Of a stretch of 64,000 nucleotides of DNA, positions 17,405 through 25,476 are shown one piece after another. Origin of the DNA: Sphingomonas_L flavalba_A (GTDB lineage: Bacteria > Pseudomonadota > Alphaproteobacteria > Sphingomonadales > Sphingomonadaceae); contig NZ_CP180208.1 in the NCBI RefSeq assembly GCF_047553045.1, positions 434,001 through 498,000 on the forward strand, read 5' to 3'. Position numbers and translations under genes: made by a program. Position 1 is the first letter of the stretch, and every line of letters begins with the position of its first letter. The notes beneath the pieces were generated by a model. It ran no database searches, had not been told where the DNA came from, and worked only from the letters and a program-made list of their open reading frames with translations.

Positions 17405-18591
17405 CGGCCCTCACGCCCACTATTGTGCGTCCGGTGGTTCTGGTGTCGGTGGATCATTATCTGCCGGGCTATAAGGCAGGGGGGCCGATCCGCTCTATTG
17501 CCAACATGGTTGCCCAACTGGGCGACACATTTCATTTTCATATTGTGGCGGTGGACCGGGATCTTGGGGATGACCATGGCTATCCCGGGGTGGTTCCCAA
17601 TACCTGGACGGATTGTGGGAAGGCGCGTGTGTTCTACCGTACACCGGGCCGTGCCGGGTGGCGAGCGCTTCTGGATAGCCTCGCCGATATCGATTTCGAC
17701 CTCCTGTATCTGAACAGTTTCTTCAGCACAGACGCCACCCTTCGGTTTCTGGCATATCACCGGTTGGGCCGTATTGCTCGGCGGCCGGTGTTGCTTGCGA
17801 CCCGAGGCGAGTTGTCGCGCGGTGCATTGGCGTTAAAGGCGCCGAAGAAACGTGCATTCATTGCGATAGCCAAGGTCCTCGGCTTGTATCGTGGGGTCAC
17901 TTTTCATGCATCGTCCGATTATGAGGCAGAAGACATAAAGAATATTTTCGGACCATCTATTTGTATTTCAGTGGCATCAAATTTATCTACAAATGAAAAA
18001 TTGGCAGAATTAAAGCATAACTCAGATAATTATAGGAGAATTAGAGGGGTTTTTTTATCTAGAATTAGTCAAAAAAAGAATTTATTGGGAGCAATAGATA
18101 TTTTAGATGATCCGGGCGTCCCGGATATGGATCTAGATATATATGGGACACTTGAGAATAAGGCCTATTGGGAGGCGTGTCAGGAGAATATTGCGAAGCT
18201 ACATGGCAATGTAAGAGTAAAATATTGCGGTGCGCTTCATCATGACGCGGTGCTGGATACCTTGTCGGGATATGATTTCTTCTTCTTTCCAACCTTGGGT
18301 GAGAATTTCGGCCATGTGATTGCGGAGGCGTTGGCAGTTGGATTGCCCGTGCTAATTAGTGATCAGACGCCTTGGCGTGATTTGCAGGCGAAAGGCGTCG
18401 GCGCCGATCTGCCTTTGGATCAGCCCGAAGCGTTTCGCGCATGGATCCGGCAGTTCAGCGCGTATACGCCCGTCGAGCGGCAAGCGATCCGCCTTGCCGC
18501 CCAGGCTTTTGGTCGAAGCCGCCAGTTGGCGGATGAGGACCGTCAGGCCAATTGCGCAATGCTTCGCGCCGCCATGGCGCAAAATCCCTAG
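17401..18591 (+). CDS. GT4 glycosyltransferase with an AT-rich internal segment
   Basis: The 396-residue enzyme has a typical GT4 sugar-nucleotide site: TLGENFGHVIAEALAVGLPV at about 298-317, carrying the Glu-x7-Glu motif. The N-terminal domain has the motif YLPGYKAGGPIRSIANM seen in group-1 transferases that act early on lipid-linked acceptors. Codons around 17941-18120 are only about 30 percent GC by direct count, against well above 60 percent on either side, yet the frame stays open. That segment encodes the inter-domain linker and first strand of the C-terminal domain (about 180-240), including FLSRISQKKNLLGAID. It is coupled to the upstream transferase by ATGA. Confidence 0.85.
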   Translation: MTALTPTIVRPVVLVSVDHYLPGYKAGGPIRSIANMVAQLGDTFHFHIVAVDRDLGDDHGYPGVVPNTWTDCGKARVFYRTPGRAGWRALLDSLADIDFDLLYLNSFFSTDATLRFLAYHRLGRIARRPVLLATRGELSRGALALKAPKKRAFIAIAKVLGLYRGVTFHASSDYEAEDIKNIFGPSICISVASNLSTNEKLAELKHNSDNYRRIRGVFLSRISQKKNLLGAIDILDDPGVPDMDLDIYGTLENKAYWEACQENIAKLHGNVRVKYCGALHHDAVLDTLSGYDFFFFPTLGENFGHVIAEALAVGLPVLISDQTPWRDLQAKGVGADLPLDQPEAFRAWIRQFSAYTPVERQAIRLAAQAFGRSRQLADEDRQANCAMLRAAMAQNP

Positions 18592-18635
18592 CCCAGGCGC
18601 GCCATTTGCGCAGGGGGATCCGGGCTTGGTAAGGC

Positions 18636-19868
18636 TTACGAAGCCTGGGTATCGGCCGCTTCGCTCAATGTCTGCTCAAGGCGTCCATACACCACCGACG
18701 GAGAGTAATTCTCGTCGAAATACCCCCGGCTGCGTTCCGCCATCTCGTTGCGCTGGGCCAGCGGCATGTCCATCATCCGGGTGATCGCTTCGGCCAGCAG
18801 GTGCGGCGTCGATGCGGGCGCCACCAGCCCCGCGCCGGCTTCGCTGATGATACGCGCTCCTTCACCGTTCAAAGAGGCGATCAGCGGTTTGCCGCACGCC
18901 ATATAGCACTGAACTTTGTACGGAACCGTCAAGGCGAAGATCGGGCTGTCTTTGAGACTGACGATCATCGCATCGGCGTGTGAAAAGAAGTAGGGCATCT
19001 GCTCTTCTTCGTGGCGACCGAGAAAGCGGAATCGGTCGGTTAAACCATGCGCCGTAATTACCCGTCGGACGCGTTCGTCGTCACGTCCTGAGCCTATGAT
19101 GACCCAGGTAAGGTCGATACGATCCCGTAGTAACGCGGCTGCGGCGATCAGCGTGTCGAAATCTTGGCTTTCCCCAATATTGCCGGCGAACATCAGGCGG
19201 AAGCCTTCTTGTGGAACAAGGTGTGCCTCGGCTGGGGCGTCCTCCGGCGCGATCGGTTTGAAATTATCGGGCGCGGTGTTTGGAAGGATACGAATGCGGC
19301 TGGCGTCCACGCCAAACCGTTCGATCATCGCCGGAAATGCGGCGCTCTGGACCATGACAATATCCGCTTGCCGATAAAGCCAGCCGCATATCCAGTTCAG
19401 GGGGCGCACGATCAACGGGCTGCGAATACCGAACGTGTAGGTCGCGCTCTCTGGCCAGATGTCCTGAACCCAATACACGCACGGCACCGCCTTGCGCCAT
19501 TTTAGAGTGATGCCGGCGAAAGCTTGGAAAAGTGGCGATGGCATGGAAACGAAGGAAACGTCCGGCCGGCGGCGCAAGCGCCGGCTTAGGGTCCAGCTTG
19601 CGGCGATCGGGTAGAGTAGATAGTTCAGCATCAGGCGAATGGCCGACTTGCCGCGAGGAACGGTCAGCGCGCGAAAAATATGGACACCTTCCCACACCTC
19701 CTGGCGCCGAAGCCGGTTTGAATAGCCCGGGCTGAATGTTCCTGCGGGGTAGTTTGGTACGCAGGTCACGGCATCAACGCTGTGCCCCATGTGAACCAGA
19801 TGGCGCGCAATCGAATTGTTCGAAAATGACTCTGGATAGAAATATTGAGATATGAACGCAATGTGCAT
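18636..19868 (-). CDS. GT4 glycosyltransferase, WbuB-like (candidate FucNAc transferase)
   Basis: The 410-residue protein resembles the WbuB/WcaI group, several members of which transfer L-FucNAc onto a lipid-linked acceptor. It opens with MHIAFISQYFYPESFSNNSI and has VQDIWPESATYTFGI near 135. The C-terminal domain carries FRLMFAGNIGESQDFDTLI at about 220-240, then VPYKVQCYMACGKPLIA near 315, where Lys-x-x-x-Tyr/Gly replaces the Glu-x7-Glu of other GT4 members. This substitution is normal for the WbuB group. The ATG at 19868 was preferred to one 24 bases upstream because the family begins Met-Lys/His-Ile. It is convergent with the upstream transferases and divergent from the reductase at 19935. 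Acceptor and donor are inferred from the CapEFG genes. Confidence 0.82.
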   Translation of the reverse strand: MHIAFISQYFYPESFSNNSIARHLVHMGHSVDAVTCVPNYPAGTFSPGYSNRLRRQEVWEGVHIFRALTVPRGKSAIRLMLNYLLYPIAASWTLSRRLRRRPDVSFVSMPSPLFQAFAGITLKWRKAVPCVYWVQDIWPESATYTFGIRSPLIVRPLNWICGWLYRQADIVMVQSAAFPAMIERFGVDASRIRILPNTAPDNFKPIAPEDAPAEAHLVPQEGFRLMFAGNIGESQDFDTLIAAAALLRDRIDLTWVIIGSGRDDERVRRVITAHGLTDRFRFLGRHEEEQMPYFFSHADAMIVSLKDSPIFALTVPYKVQCYMACGKPLIASLNGEGARIISEAGAGLVAPASTPHLLAEAITRMMDMPLAQRNEMAERSRGYFDENYSPSVVYGRLEQTLSEAADTQAS

Positions 19869-19934
19869 GAAATCATGCTCCGGTCTGGCCATGTCACTGT
19901 TGTCTAGAGCGGTACGTTATTCCGGGATGATGAT

Positions 19935-20843
19935 ATGATAACGGTGGCGGTCACTGGCGCTTCTGGTTTCATCGGAACAGCCGTGTTGTCCACGCTTCCT
20001 GCCTTGGGCATCCAGGTAAGGGGCATCTCCCGGCAGGAGAGAGAGGCAAACTTATTCGGTGCGGATTGGTGCCGGGTCGACGATTACGCCGATATCCCGG
20101 GATTGACCAGTATCCTGAGGGGCGCAGATATCGTCCTGCATTTGGCGGATAACCCCGAACGGGGACGGACGGATGGCGATGGCGCTGCCGCCGCCATGGC
20201 AGACGCATTGATATCCGCCATGCGTTTAGCAGGGACGCGCCGCGTGATCGTCGCGAGCAGCGTCTATGCTCGGGAGGTGCCGACAGGCGGGTCCTATCCC
20301 TATGCGCGGATCAAGCGGACTATCGAGAACAGGTTTCTTGCCGCGGGTGATCTTCAGAGCGTCATTCTGCGTTTGCCCCCGGTATACGGCGCTGGAGGAA
20401 AAGGGGGCTTCGGCCAGTTGGCAAGCCTCGTGCTTAAGGGGCTGCCTTTACCTTTTGGCGGCGCCGGGGCGAAGCGAGCGTATCTGTCGCGGAATAACCT
20501 TGTTGATCTTCTCGCGGCGATCTGCGCGGCGGACGAGGCGGCTTGGGACATCGCTTCCGGGAAATGCTTTGAGCCGTCGGATGGCGCACCGGTGTCGACC
20601 CGTGATCTCGTTCGAATGATCGCCGTCGTGACCGGCAAGCCGGCGCGCCTGCTTGCCGTGCCGATTCCGCTGCTGCGCCTGATCGGGAAAGTAAGTGGCC
20701 ATGCGCATGTTGTCGAAGGTGCCGTCGGCGCTCTTCAGCTTGCCGATATATCGGAATTGGAGGCGCTTTTCGGATGGCGTCCGGCGGAGACGATGCCGGA
20801 AAGCCTGTCTTTCCTGCAAGAACATGGCGCGGGGGCGGCGTGA
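19935..20843 (+). CDS. NAD-dependent epimerase/reductase (nucleotide-sugar 4-reductase type)
   Basis: The 302-residue extended-SDR protein has GASGFIGTA at 8-16 and YPYARIKRTIE near 117-127 as the Tyr-x-x-x-Lys catalytic pair. LRLPPVYGAGGKGGFGQL follows at about 143-160, a segment typical of WbpV/WbpK-type 4-reductases and related epimerases. Such enzymes reduce UDP-4-keto-6-deoxy-GlcNAc to UDP-QuiNAc or UDP-D-FucNAc, the common donor for short initiating transferases like the one at 264. The matching inverting-type 4,6-dehydratase (WbpM class) is not in the window. It is the last gene of the polysaccharide locus. The exact reaction is inference. Confidence 0.8.
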   Translation: MITVAVTGASGFIGTAVLSTLPALGIQVRGISRQEREANLFGADWCRVDDYADIPGLTSILRGADIVLHLADNPERGRTDGDGAAAAMADALISAMRLAGTRRVIVASSVYAREVPTGGSYPYARIKRTIENRFLAAGDLQSVILRLPPVYGAGGKGGFGQLASLVLKGLPLPFGGAGAKRAYLSRNNLVDLLAAICAADEAAWDIASGKCFEPSDGAPVSTRDLVRMIAVVTGKPARLLAVPIPLLRLIGKVSGHAHVVEGAVGALQLADISELEALFGWRPAETMPESLSFLQEHGAGAA

Positions 20844-20974
20844 GCCGGAGGCGGCAGGCGGGACTCTTCCCACTTTGCTTAAAAATGCGGCGTTCCCTCT
20901 GCATCTGTGCAACGAATTGGCAGTGCTGATTAAGCCCTAGAAAATATTCCCTTGCGTTTCGGCAGGGTGCCATG

Positions 20975-20989
20975 TGGCACGGCATTTGC
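20975..20989 (+). promoter_or_regulatory. Sigma-54 (RpoN) promoter -24/-12 element
   Basis: The sequence TGGCACGGCATTTGC matches the sigma-54 consensus TGGCACG-N4-TTGC exactly in both elements with correct spacing. It lies 33 bases upstream of a PII-like start codon and 246 bases upstream of amtB. This is where nitrogen-limitation control through NtrC is expected for glnK-amtB. I found no convincing NtrC enhancer pair upstream; TGCATCTGTGCA at 20900-20911 is palindromic but too short-spaced. Confidence 0.82.
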
Positions 20990-21021
20990 GGTGCAGCTTC
21001 TCGGGTAATCGCGAGAGGTCG

Positions 21022-21234
21022 ATGAAACTGGTCACCGCTGACATCGGGTCCTTTGCATTCGATGACGCGCGCGCAGTGCCGACGAAAGCCGGCGCATTTG
21101 GCGCAATGCAGTGCGAGCCGGTCGATCGGCCGCCGCAGAAGAGGCCAGTTCAACTCCGTCACGGCGCCGGATGCGGCATCAGCTTTGCCGCCGCTGGCGA
21201 AGCCAATCGGCGCAAGCCGCAAAAGGAGGGCAGA
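21022..21234 (+). pseudogene. glnK remnant (eroded PII signalling protein), in frame with amtB
   Basis: The 71 codons between the sigma-54 promoter and amtB begin MKLVTADIGSFAFDDARAVP. They align without gaps to the first 55 residues of GlnK/PII proteins: by eye 21 of 55 positions match a generic GlnK consensus, including residues 1-6, 8, 11, 14, 15, 17, Gln39-Lys40, Gly48-Ala49 and Phe55. The T-loop uridylylation site Tyr51 is Cys, Tyr46 is Arg and Glu50 is Gly. The second half of PII (ATP-binding and C-terminal parts, about residues 60-112) is absent. There is no stop before the amtB ATG, so the frame runs into amtB. GAGAGG precedes the ATG at 21022. It cannot work as a normal PII trimer. 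Confidence 0.7.
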
Positions 21235-22554
21235 ATGTCGTTTCCGTACAAGGGTATTGTTGCGTTACTCCTCGCTGCGGGGCTGTCTTGGCCGGCACAG
21301 GCAGTCGCTACGGCCACCGCCGACACCGTCAACAAGGGCGATGTCGCGTGGATGATGACGGCGACGGTGCTGGTGCTGTTGATGATCGTGCCCGGCCTTG
21401 CGCTGTTCTACGGCGGCCTTGTCCGCACCAAGAACATGCTGTCGATGCTGACCCAGGTGCTCGGCGTCTGTGCGCTGGCGATGCTGGTTTGGGTCGGCTG
21501 GGGCTACAGCCTGGCGTTCAGCGGTGGCGGGCCGTTCGTCGGCGACGGGGCGAAGCTGTTCCTCGCCGGGGTGACGCCGGAAACGCTGGCGGAAACCTTT
21601 ACCGCCGGTGTCGCCATTCCTGAATATGTGTTCGTGTCGTTCCAGATGACCTTCGCCGCGATCACCGTCGCGCTGGTGCTGGGCGGTCTGGCGGAGCGGC
21701 TGAAGTTCACCGCGGCGCTGCTGTTCGCGGCGATCTGGCTGACCATCGTCTATTTCCCGATCGCGCATATGGTGTGGGCGGCGGGCGGCTATCTGTTCGA
21801 AATGGGCGCGCTCGATTTCGCCGGCGGCACCGTCGTCCACATCAATGCCGGCGTCGCTGCGCTGGTCGGCGCGCTGATGCTCGGCCGCCGCACCGGTTAC
21901 CAGCGCGACGTGATGGCGCCGCATTCGCTGGTGATGACGCTGATCGGCGCCGGGCTACTGTGGGTCGGCTGGTTCGGGTTCAACGCCGGTTCGGCGCTGG
22001 AGGCGAACGGCGCGGCGGCGCTGGCCATGGTCAACACCTTCGTCGCGACGGCGGCGGGCGTGCTGGCTTGGATGCTGGCGGAACGGGTCGCCGGACACAA
22101 ATGCTCGCTGCTCGGCGCCGCTTCTGGCGCGATCGCCGGGCTGGTCGCGGTCACCCCGGCGGCGGGCAATAGCGGCCCGCTCGGCGCGATCCTGCTCGGC
22201 GCGATCGCCAGCGCCTGCTGTTTCTGGTTTGTCAGTGTGCTGAAGCCGCGCCTGCGCTTCGACGATTCGCTCGATGCGTTCGGGATCCACGGTATCGGCG
22301 GCATCATCGGTTCGCTCGGCACCGCGATCGTCTATGCGCCGGCACTGGGCGGGCCGGGCGCCGCCGACTACGCGATCGCGCCGCAGCTCGTCACCCAGGC
22401 GGTGGCGGTCGTGGTCGCGGTGCTGTGGTCGGGCATCGGCTCGGCGGCCGCCTTCGGCATCGTCAAGCTGACGATCGGACTTAGGGTCAGCGAGGATGTC
22501 GAGCGCGAAGGCCTTGATGTCGGCGAGCATGGCGAGCGCGCCTATAACTATTGA
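21235..22554 (+). CDS. amtB: Ammonium transporter
   Basis: AmtB is a trimeric inner-membrane channel for ammonium. The 439-residue protein has a cleavable-looking signal (about 1-25, ending PAQA) and eleven membrane helices. The twin pore histidines are visible in VVHINAG near residue 201 and FGIHGIGG near 348. Other family motifs are PGLALFYGGLVRTKN at about 56-70 and LLWVGWFGFNAGS near 240. The start at 21235 has a strong AAGGAGG ribosome binding site. A continuous upstream frame would add the PII-like remnant; independent initiation is more likely given that site. The short C-terminal tail, which GlnK normally contacts, is present (DVGEHGERAYNY). Confidence 0.96.
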   Translation: MSFPYKGIVALLLAAGLSWPAQAVATATADTVNKGDVAWMMTATVLVLLMIVPGLALFYGGLVRTKNMLSMLTQVLGVCALAMLVWVGWGYSLAFSGGGPFVGDGAKLFLAGVTPETLAETFTAGVAIPEYVFVSFQMTFAAITVALVLGGLAERLKFTAALLFAAIWLTIVYFPIAHMVWAAGGYLFEMGALDFAGGTVVHINAGVAALVGALMLGRRTGYQRDVMAPHSLVMTLIGAGLLWVGWFGFNAGSALEANGAAALAMVNTFVATAAGVLAWMLAERVAGHKCSLLGAASGAIAGLVAVTPAAGNSGPLGAILLGAIASACCFWFVSVLKPRLRFDDSLDAFGIHGIGGIIGSLGTAIVYAPALGGPGAADYAIAPQLVTQAVAVVVAVLWSGIGSAAAFGIVKLTIGLRVSEDVEREGLDVGEHGERAYNY

Positions 22555-22579
22555 ACGGGGTTCCACCTGCGAACGCACT

Positions 22580-22614
22580 GGGCCGGCGCGGCGACGTGCC
22601 GGCCCCTTTCTTTG
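22580..22614 (+). terminator. Intrinsic terminator after amtB
   Basis: A perfect 8-bp stem, GGGCCGGC (22580-22587) with GCCGGCCC (22598-22605), is followed by CCTTTCTTTG. It lies 26 bases after the amtB stop and suits rho-independent termination. Confidence 0.65.
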
Positions 22615-22644
22615 CCCATGGCGCGTGGCGGAAAAGGGGGCGCG

Positions 22645-22683
22645 CAAAGGAAAGGGGCGGCCCCGGCGTCCCGGAACCGCCCC
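22645..22683 (-). terminator. Intrinsic terminator after rpsI
   Basis: On the minus strand GGGGCGG pairs with CCGCCCC (22677-22683 with 22654-22660), followed by TTTCCTTTG. It lies about 25 bases past the rpsI stop and faces the amtB terminator, separating the two convergent units. Confidence 0.6.
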
Positions 22684-22708
22684 CTTGCCGTAAAAGCCGG
22701 ATCGGCGA

Positions 22709-23269
22709 TTAGCGCTTCGAGAACTGGAAGCTGCGGCGGGCCTTGGCCTTGCCGTACTTCTTACGCTCGACGGTGCGGCTGTCGCGGGTCAGGAAGCCGG
22801 CGGCCTTGACCGGCGCGCGCAGCACCGGCTCGAACCGGGTCAGCGCCTGGCTGATGCCGTGCTTGACCGCGCCGGCCTGGCCGGACAGGCCGCCGCCCTT
22901 GACGGTAGCGATCACGTCGTACTGGCCTTCGCGCTCCGACACGCTGAACGGCTGGTTGAGCACCAGGCGCAGGGTCGGACGGGCGAAATAGACGGTCTGG
23001 TCGCGGCCGTTGACCGTGATCTTGCCGGTGCCGGGCTTCAGCCAGACGCGGGCAACCGCATCCTTGCGGCGGCCGGTGGCATAGGCGCGGCCCTGCGCGT
23101 CAACCTGGCGTTCGCGCAGCGGCGCGGTGGGCTGGGCCGGCGCGGCGTCGGCGACGACGGGGGTTTCAGCGGCATCGGCCGGGGCGGCCGGCGTGGCGGC
23201 TGCGGGGGTGGCGGCCTGCGCGCCGGTCAGCGCGGCGAGGTCGGACAGGGACTGGCGGTTGTCGGACAT
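22709..23269 (-). CDS. rpsI: 30S ribosomal protein S9 with N-terminal extension
   Basis: S9 binds 16S rRNA in the small-subunit head, and its C-terminal tail reaches the P site. The 186-residue product has the core from about residue 60 (YATGRRKDAVARVWLKPGTG, FARPTLRLVLNQPF) and the conserved tail ending FQFSKR. The first 55-60 residues are an Ala/Pro-rich, low-complexity extension not found in Escherichia coli S9 (130 residues). Its ATG overlaps the rplM stop by one base (TAATG), so the two are translationally coupled, the standard rplM-rpsI arrangement. Confidence 0.96.
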   Translation of the reverse strand: MSDNRQSLSDLAALTGAQAATPAAATPAAPADAAETPVVADAAPAQPTAPLRERQVDAQGRAYATGRRKDAVARVWLKPGTGKITVNGRDQTVYFARPTLRLVLNQPFSVSEREGQYDVIATVKGGGLSGQAGAVKHGISQALTRFEPVLRAPVKAAGFLTRDSRTVERKKYGKAKARRSFQFSKR

Positions 23270-23748
23270 TATGCGCCCACCTTATTTTTGCGGTTCATCG
23301 CAGCGATGTCGAGCGGCTCGGGGTTCTGGGCCGTGTGGCTGTGCTCCGGGCCGGAAAACAGGCGCAGGTTGCGCATCTGCTGGCGGCCGAGCGGGCCGCG
23401 AGGGATCATCCGCTCCACTGCCTTTTCAAGCACGCGCTCCGGGAAACGCCCTTCCAGCACCTTGCCGGCAGTGATTTCCTTCAGCCCGCCGGCATAGCCG
23501 GTGTGCTTGTAATAGGTTTTCTGCTTCAGCTTGTTGCCGGTGAAGCGCACCTTGTCCGCGTTGATGACGATGACGTTGTCGCCACAGTCGATATGCGGGG
23601 TGTAGCTCGGCTTGTGCTTGCCGCGCAGGATGTTGGCGATAATCGTGGCAAGGCGCCCGACCACCAGACCGTCGGCATCGATCAGATGCCATTTCTTTTC
23701 CACCTGAGCCGGGGTGACCGACTTGGTGGTCTTCAGCAGCGCCTTCAT
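23269..23748 (-). CDS. rplM: 50S ribosomal protein L13
   Basis: L13 is an early-assembly large-subunit protein. The 159-residue product starts MKALLKTTKSVTPAQVEKKW, the usual alphaproteobacterial L13 start, and shows the motifs LRGKHKPSYTPHIDCGDNVI and YKHTGYAGGLKEIT. The C terminus carries GPLGRQQMRNLRLFSGPEHS. A longer reading from 23841 is possible but lacks family similarity, so I used the ATG at 23748. It is first in the rplM-rpsI operon. The 139 bases up to ctaA contain a 7-bp hairpin (CGGGTAT/ATACCCG, 23863-23880) of uncertain role. Confidence 0.96.
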   Translation of the reverse strand: MKALLKTTKSVTPAQVEKKWHLIDADGLVVGRLATIIANILRGKHKPSYTPHIDCGDNVIVINADKVRFTGNKLKQKTYYKHTGYAGGLKEITAGKVLEGRFPERVLEKAVERMIPRGPLGRQQMRNLRLFSGPEHSHTAQNPEPLDIAAMNRKNKVGA

Positions 23749-23887
23749 GGGCCCAGACCTCGTCTTGCGTAAACAAAGCGCCGCCCGTTGCCGGACGGCG
23801 GTGCTTGGCGACCTATTGGCGAAGGCGAGGCGGTAAGTCAAGCAAATCCGCGCCTTTGCGGACGGGTATTAGGATACCCGATACCGA

Positions 23888-24934
23888 TCAGGGGCGGCGG
23901 CCAAGCGCGTGCGCGCTGCCAAGCGACGCGGCAAGCAGCAGCGCCGCGACACCCTGGTGCGCGACGGCGATGTCGATGCGAACGCCGCTGTGCAGCGTCG
24001 CGATGCCGAGCAGGATCTGGACGAGGAGCAGCGCCGCGACGGCGCGGGCCGCCGGCCGGCCGCCGCGCTTCGCCGCGCGCATCGCCAGCACGCCAAGCGC
24101 GGCGGCGGCGGCGAAGGCGACCCAGCGGTGGATGAACTGGACGACGATCGGGTTGTCGAACAGGTTCAGCCAGGCCGGGTCGAGCATCGGCGTGTTGGCG
24201 GGAAACCAGTTGTCGCCCATCTTCGGCCAGCTTGAAAAGGCATAGCCTGCCCGCAGCCCGGCGGTGAACGCGCCGTACATGATCTGGACCGACAGCACCG
24301 CCAGCGCCATCGCGCCAATGCCGGTCAGCCGCGCCGGCCGGGCGGCCGGGTCGCGGGCCAGCGCGCGCAGGTCGAACACCGTCCACAGGATGACGGCGAA
24401 AATCAGCAGCGCCGCCATCAGATGGATGGCAAGGCGGATATGGCTGACCTCGGTGCGGTATTGCAGGCCGGACGTGACCATCCACCAGCCGATCACCCCC
24501 TGCAGCCCGCCGAGCAGCAGGATAACGATGATCCGCCGGCCGTAACCCTGCGGAATCGTCCCCCGCCACCAGAAGGCGAGGGCGACCAGCGCCAGCACCA
24601 GTCCGATCGCCCGGGCGATCAGGCGGTGGACATATTCCCAGAAATAGATCTGCTTGAACCCCTCCAGCGTCATGTGGGTGTTCAGCTCGATATATTGCGG
24701 GATCGCCTGATAGGCGGCGAATTCCGCCTGCCATTGCTCGGCGTTCAGTGGCGGTATGATGCCGCGCACCGGCTTCCATTCGACGATGGACAGGCCGGAT
24801 TCGGTCAGCCGGGTGATGCCGCCGACGACGATGATCAGGAACACCAGCGCCGCCACCAGCAGCAGCCACCAGGACAGGGCGAGCGGGCGCGGGGTAGCGG
24901 CGGGCCGTCCCCATCTGCGTTGGGCACTGGTCAT
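23888..24934 (-). CDS. ctaA: Heme A synthase (COX15/CtaA type)
   Basis: This inner-membrane monooxygenase converts heme O to heme A for aa3-type cytochrome oxidase. The 348-residue protein has eight hydrophobic segments and the COX15 signature GGITRLTESGLSIVEWKPVR at about 43-62. Histidine-bearing helices EYVHRLIAR (near 118), HIRLAIHL (near 183), QFIHRW (near 275) and VAHQGVAALL (near 328) supply the conserved heme ligands. It is the alphaproteobacterial type 2 enzyme. It is separated from rplM by 139 bases and diverges from the merC-zur pair. Confidence 0.93.
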   Translation of the reverse strand: MTSAQRRWGRPAATPRPLALSWWLLLVAALVFLIIVVGGITRLTESGLSIVEWKPVRGIIPPLNAEQWQAEFAAYQAIPQYIELNTHMTLEGFKQIYFWEYVHRLIARAIGLVLALVALAFWWRGTIPQGYGRRIIVILLLGGLQGVIGWWMVTSGLQYRTEVSHIRLAIHLMAALLIFAVILWTVFDLRALARDPAARPARLTGIGAMALAVLSVQIMYGAFTAGLRAGYAFSSWPKMGDNWFPANTPMLDPAWLNLFDNPIVVQFIHRWVAFAAAAALGVLAMRAAKRGGRPAARAVAALLLVQILLGIATLHSGVRIDIAVAHQGVAALLLAASLGSAHALGRRP

Positions 24935-24990
24935 CGGCCGGGCCTATGCCCCGCCCGCCCGGCGGGCGCAAGCGCCGCCGGGCATGGCAA

Positions 24991-25010
24991 TGATATGTTG
25001 TAACACATTG
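24991..25010 (+). promoter_or_regulatory. Candidate Zur operator upstream of merC-zur
   Basis: TGATATGTTGTAACACATTG is an imperfect palindrome with 6 of 10 positions matched between arms and a TGTT-GT-AACA core. It resembles the ATGTTATA/TATAACAT-type Zur boxes of alphaproteobacteria. It lies 24 bases before the merC start, between the divergent merC and ctaA genes. The assignment rests on the motif together with the adjacent Zur-like gene. Confidence 0.45.
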
Positions 25011-25033
25011 AAGCTCGTGGCATAGCCGCCGGC

Positions 25034-25414
25034 ATGCACGAATCGCGACTCACGCTTTGGTTTGCCCGGGATGGGGTACTGGACCGGCTGGCCATTGCTC
25101 TGTCGGGCCTGTGCATGGTCCATTGCATCGGCACCGCCGTGCTGCTCGGGCTGGTTTCGGCCGGGGGCAGCTTCTTCAGCCACGCCGTCCACGAAATCGG
25201 GCTGACGCTGGCGATCGGGCTGGGGCTGATCGCGCTGACCGGCGGCATCATCCGCCACCGCCGCGTGTTGCCGGCCGCGATCGGCGGCATCGGCCTGGGA
25301 GTGATGGCGGCGGCGCTGGCCATGGACCATAGCGGGCTGGAGGCGGCCTATACCGTCGTCGGTGTCGGCATCCTCGCTTTCGGCCATATGCTGAACATCC
25401 GCGCGGTGCGCTGA
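25034..25414 (+). CDS. MerC-domain membrane protein
   Basis: The 126-residue inner-membrane protein has four predicted helices. The MerC signature of two cysteines is only partly kept: LSGLCMVHCIGTAVLLGL near 23-40 provides a Cys-x3-Cys pair facing the membrane, and HDH-like residues are seen near 97-100 (MDHSG). In mercury operons MerC carries Hg(II), but chromosomal MerC-domain proteins next to Zur are common in alphaproteobacteria and more likely handle zinc. No mer genes are nearby. The zur gene follows 62 bases downstream, and the candidate Zur box lies upstream. Confidence 0.8.
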   Translation: MHESRLTLWFARDGVLDRLAIALSGLCMVHCIGTAVLLGLVSAGGSFFSHAVHEIGLTLAIGLGLIALTGGIIRHRRVLPAAIGGIGLGVMAAALAMDHSGLEAAYTVVGVGILAFGHMLNIRAVR

Positions 25415-25476
25415 ACCGCTCGCTCGCCCGCCCCGCCGATATTGCCGGAAGGGACGGGAAAGCCTACATCCGTCCC

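Noticed and set aside
20900..20911. TGCATCTGTGCA palindrome as an NtrC enhancer site
   Set aside because: Half-site spacing is too short and the TGCACC/GGTGCA halves are not present.
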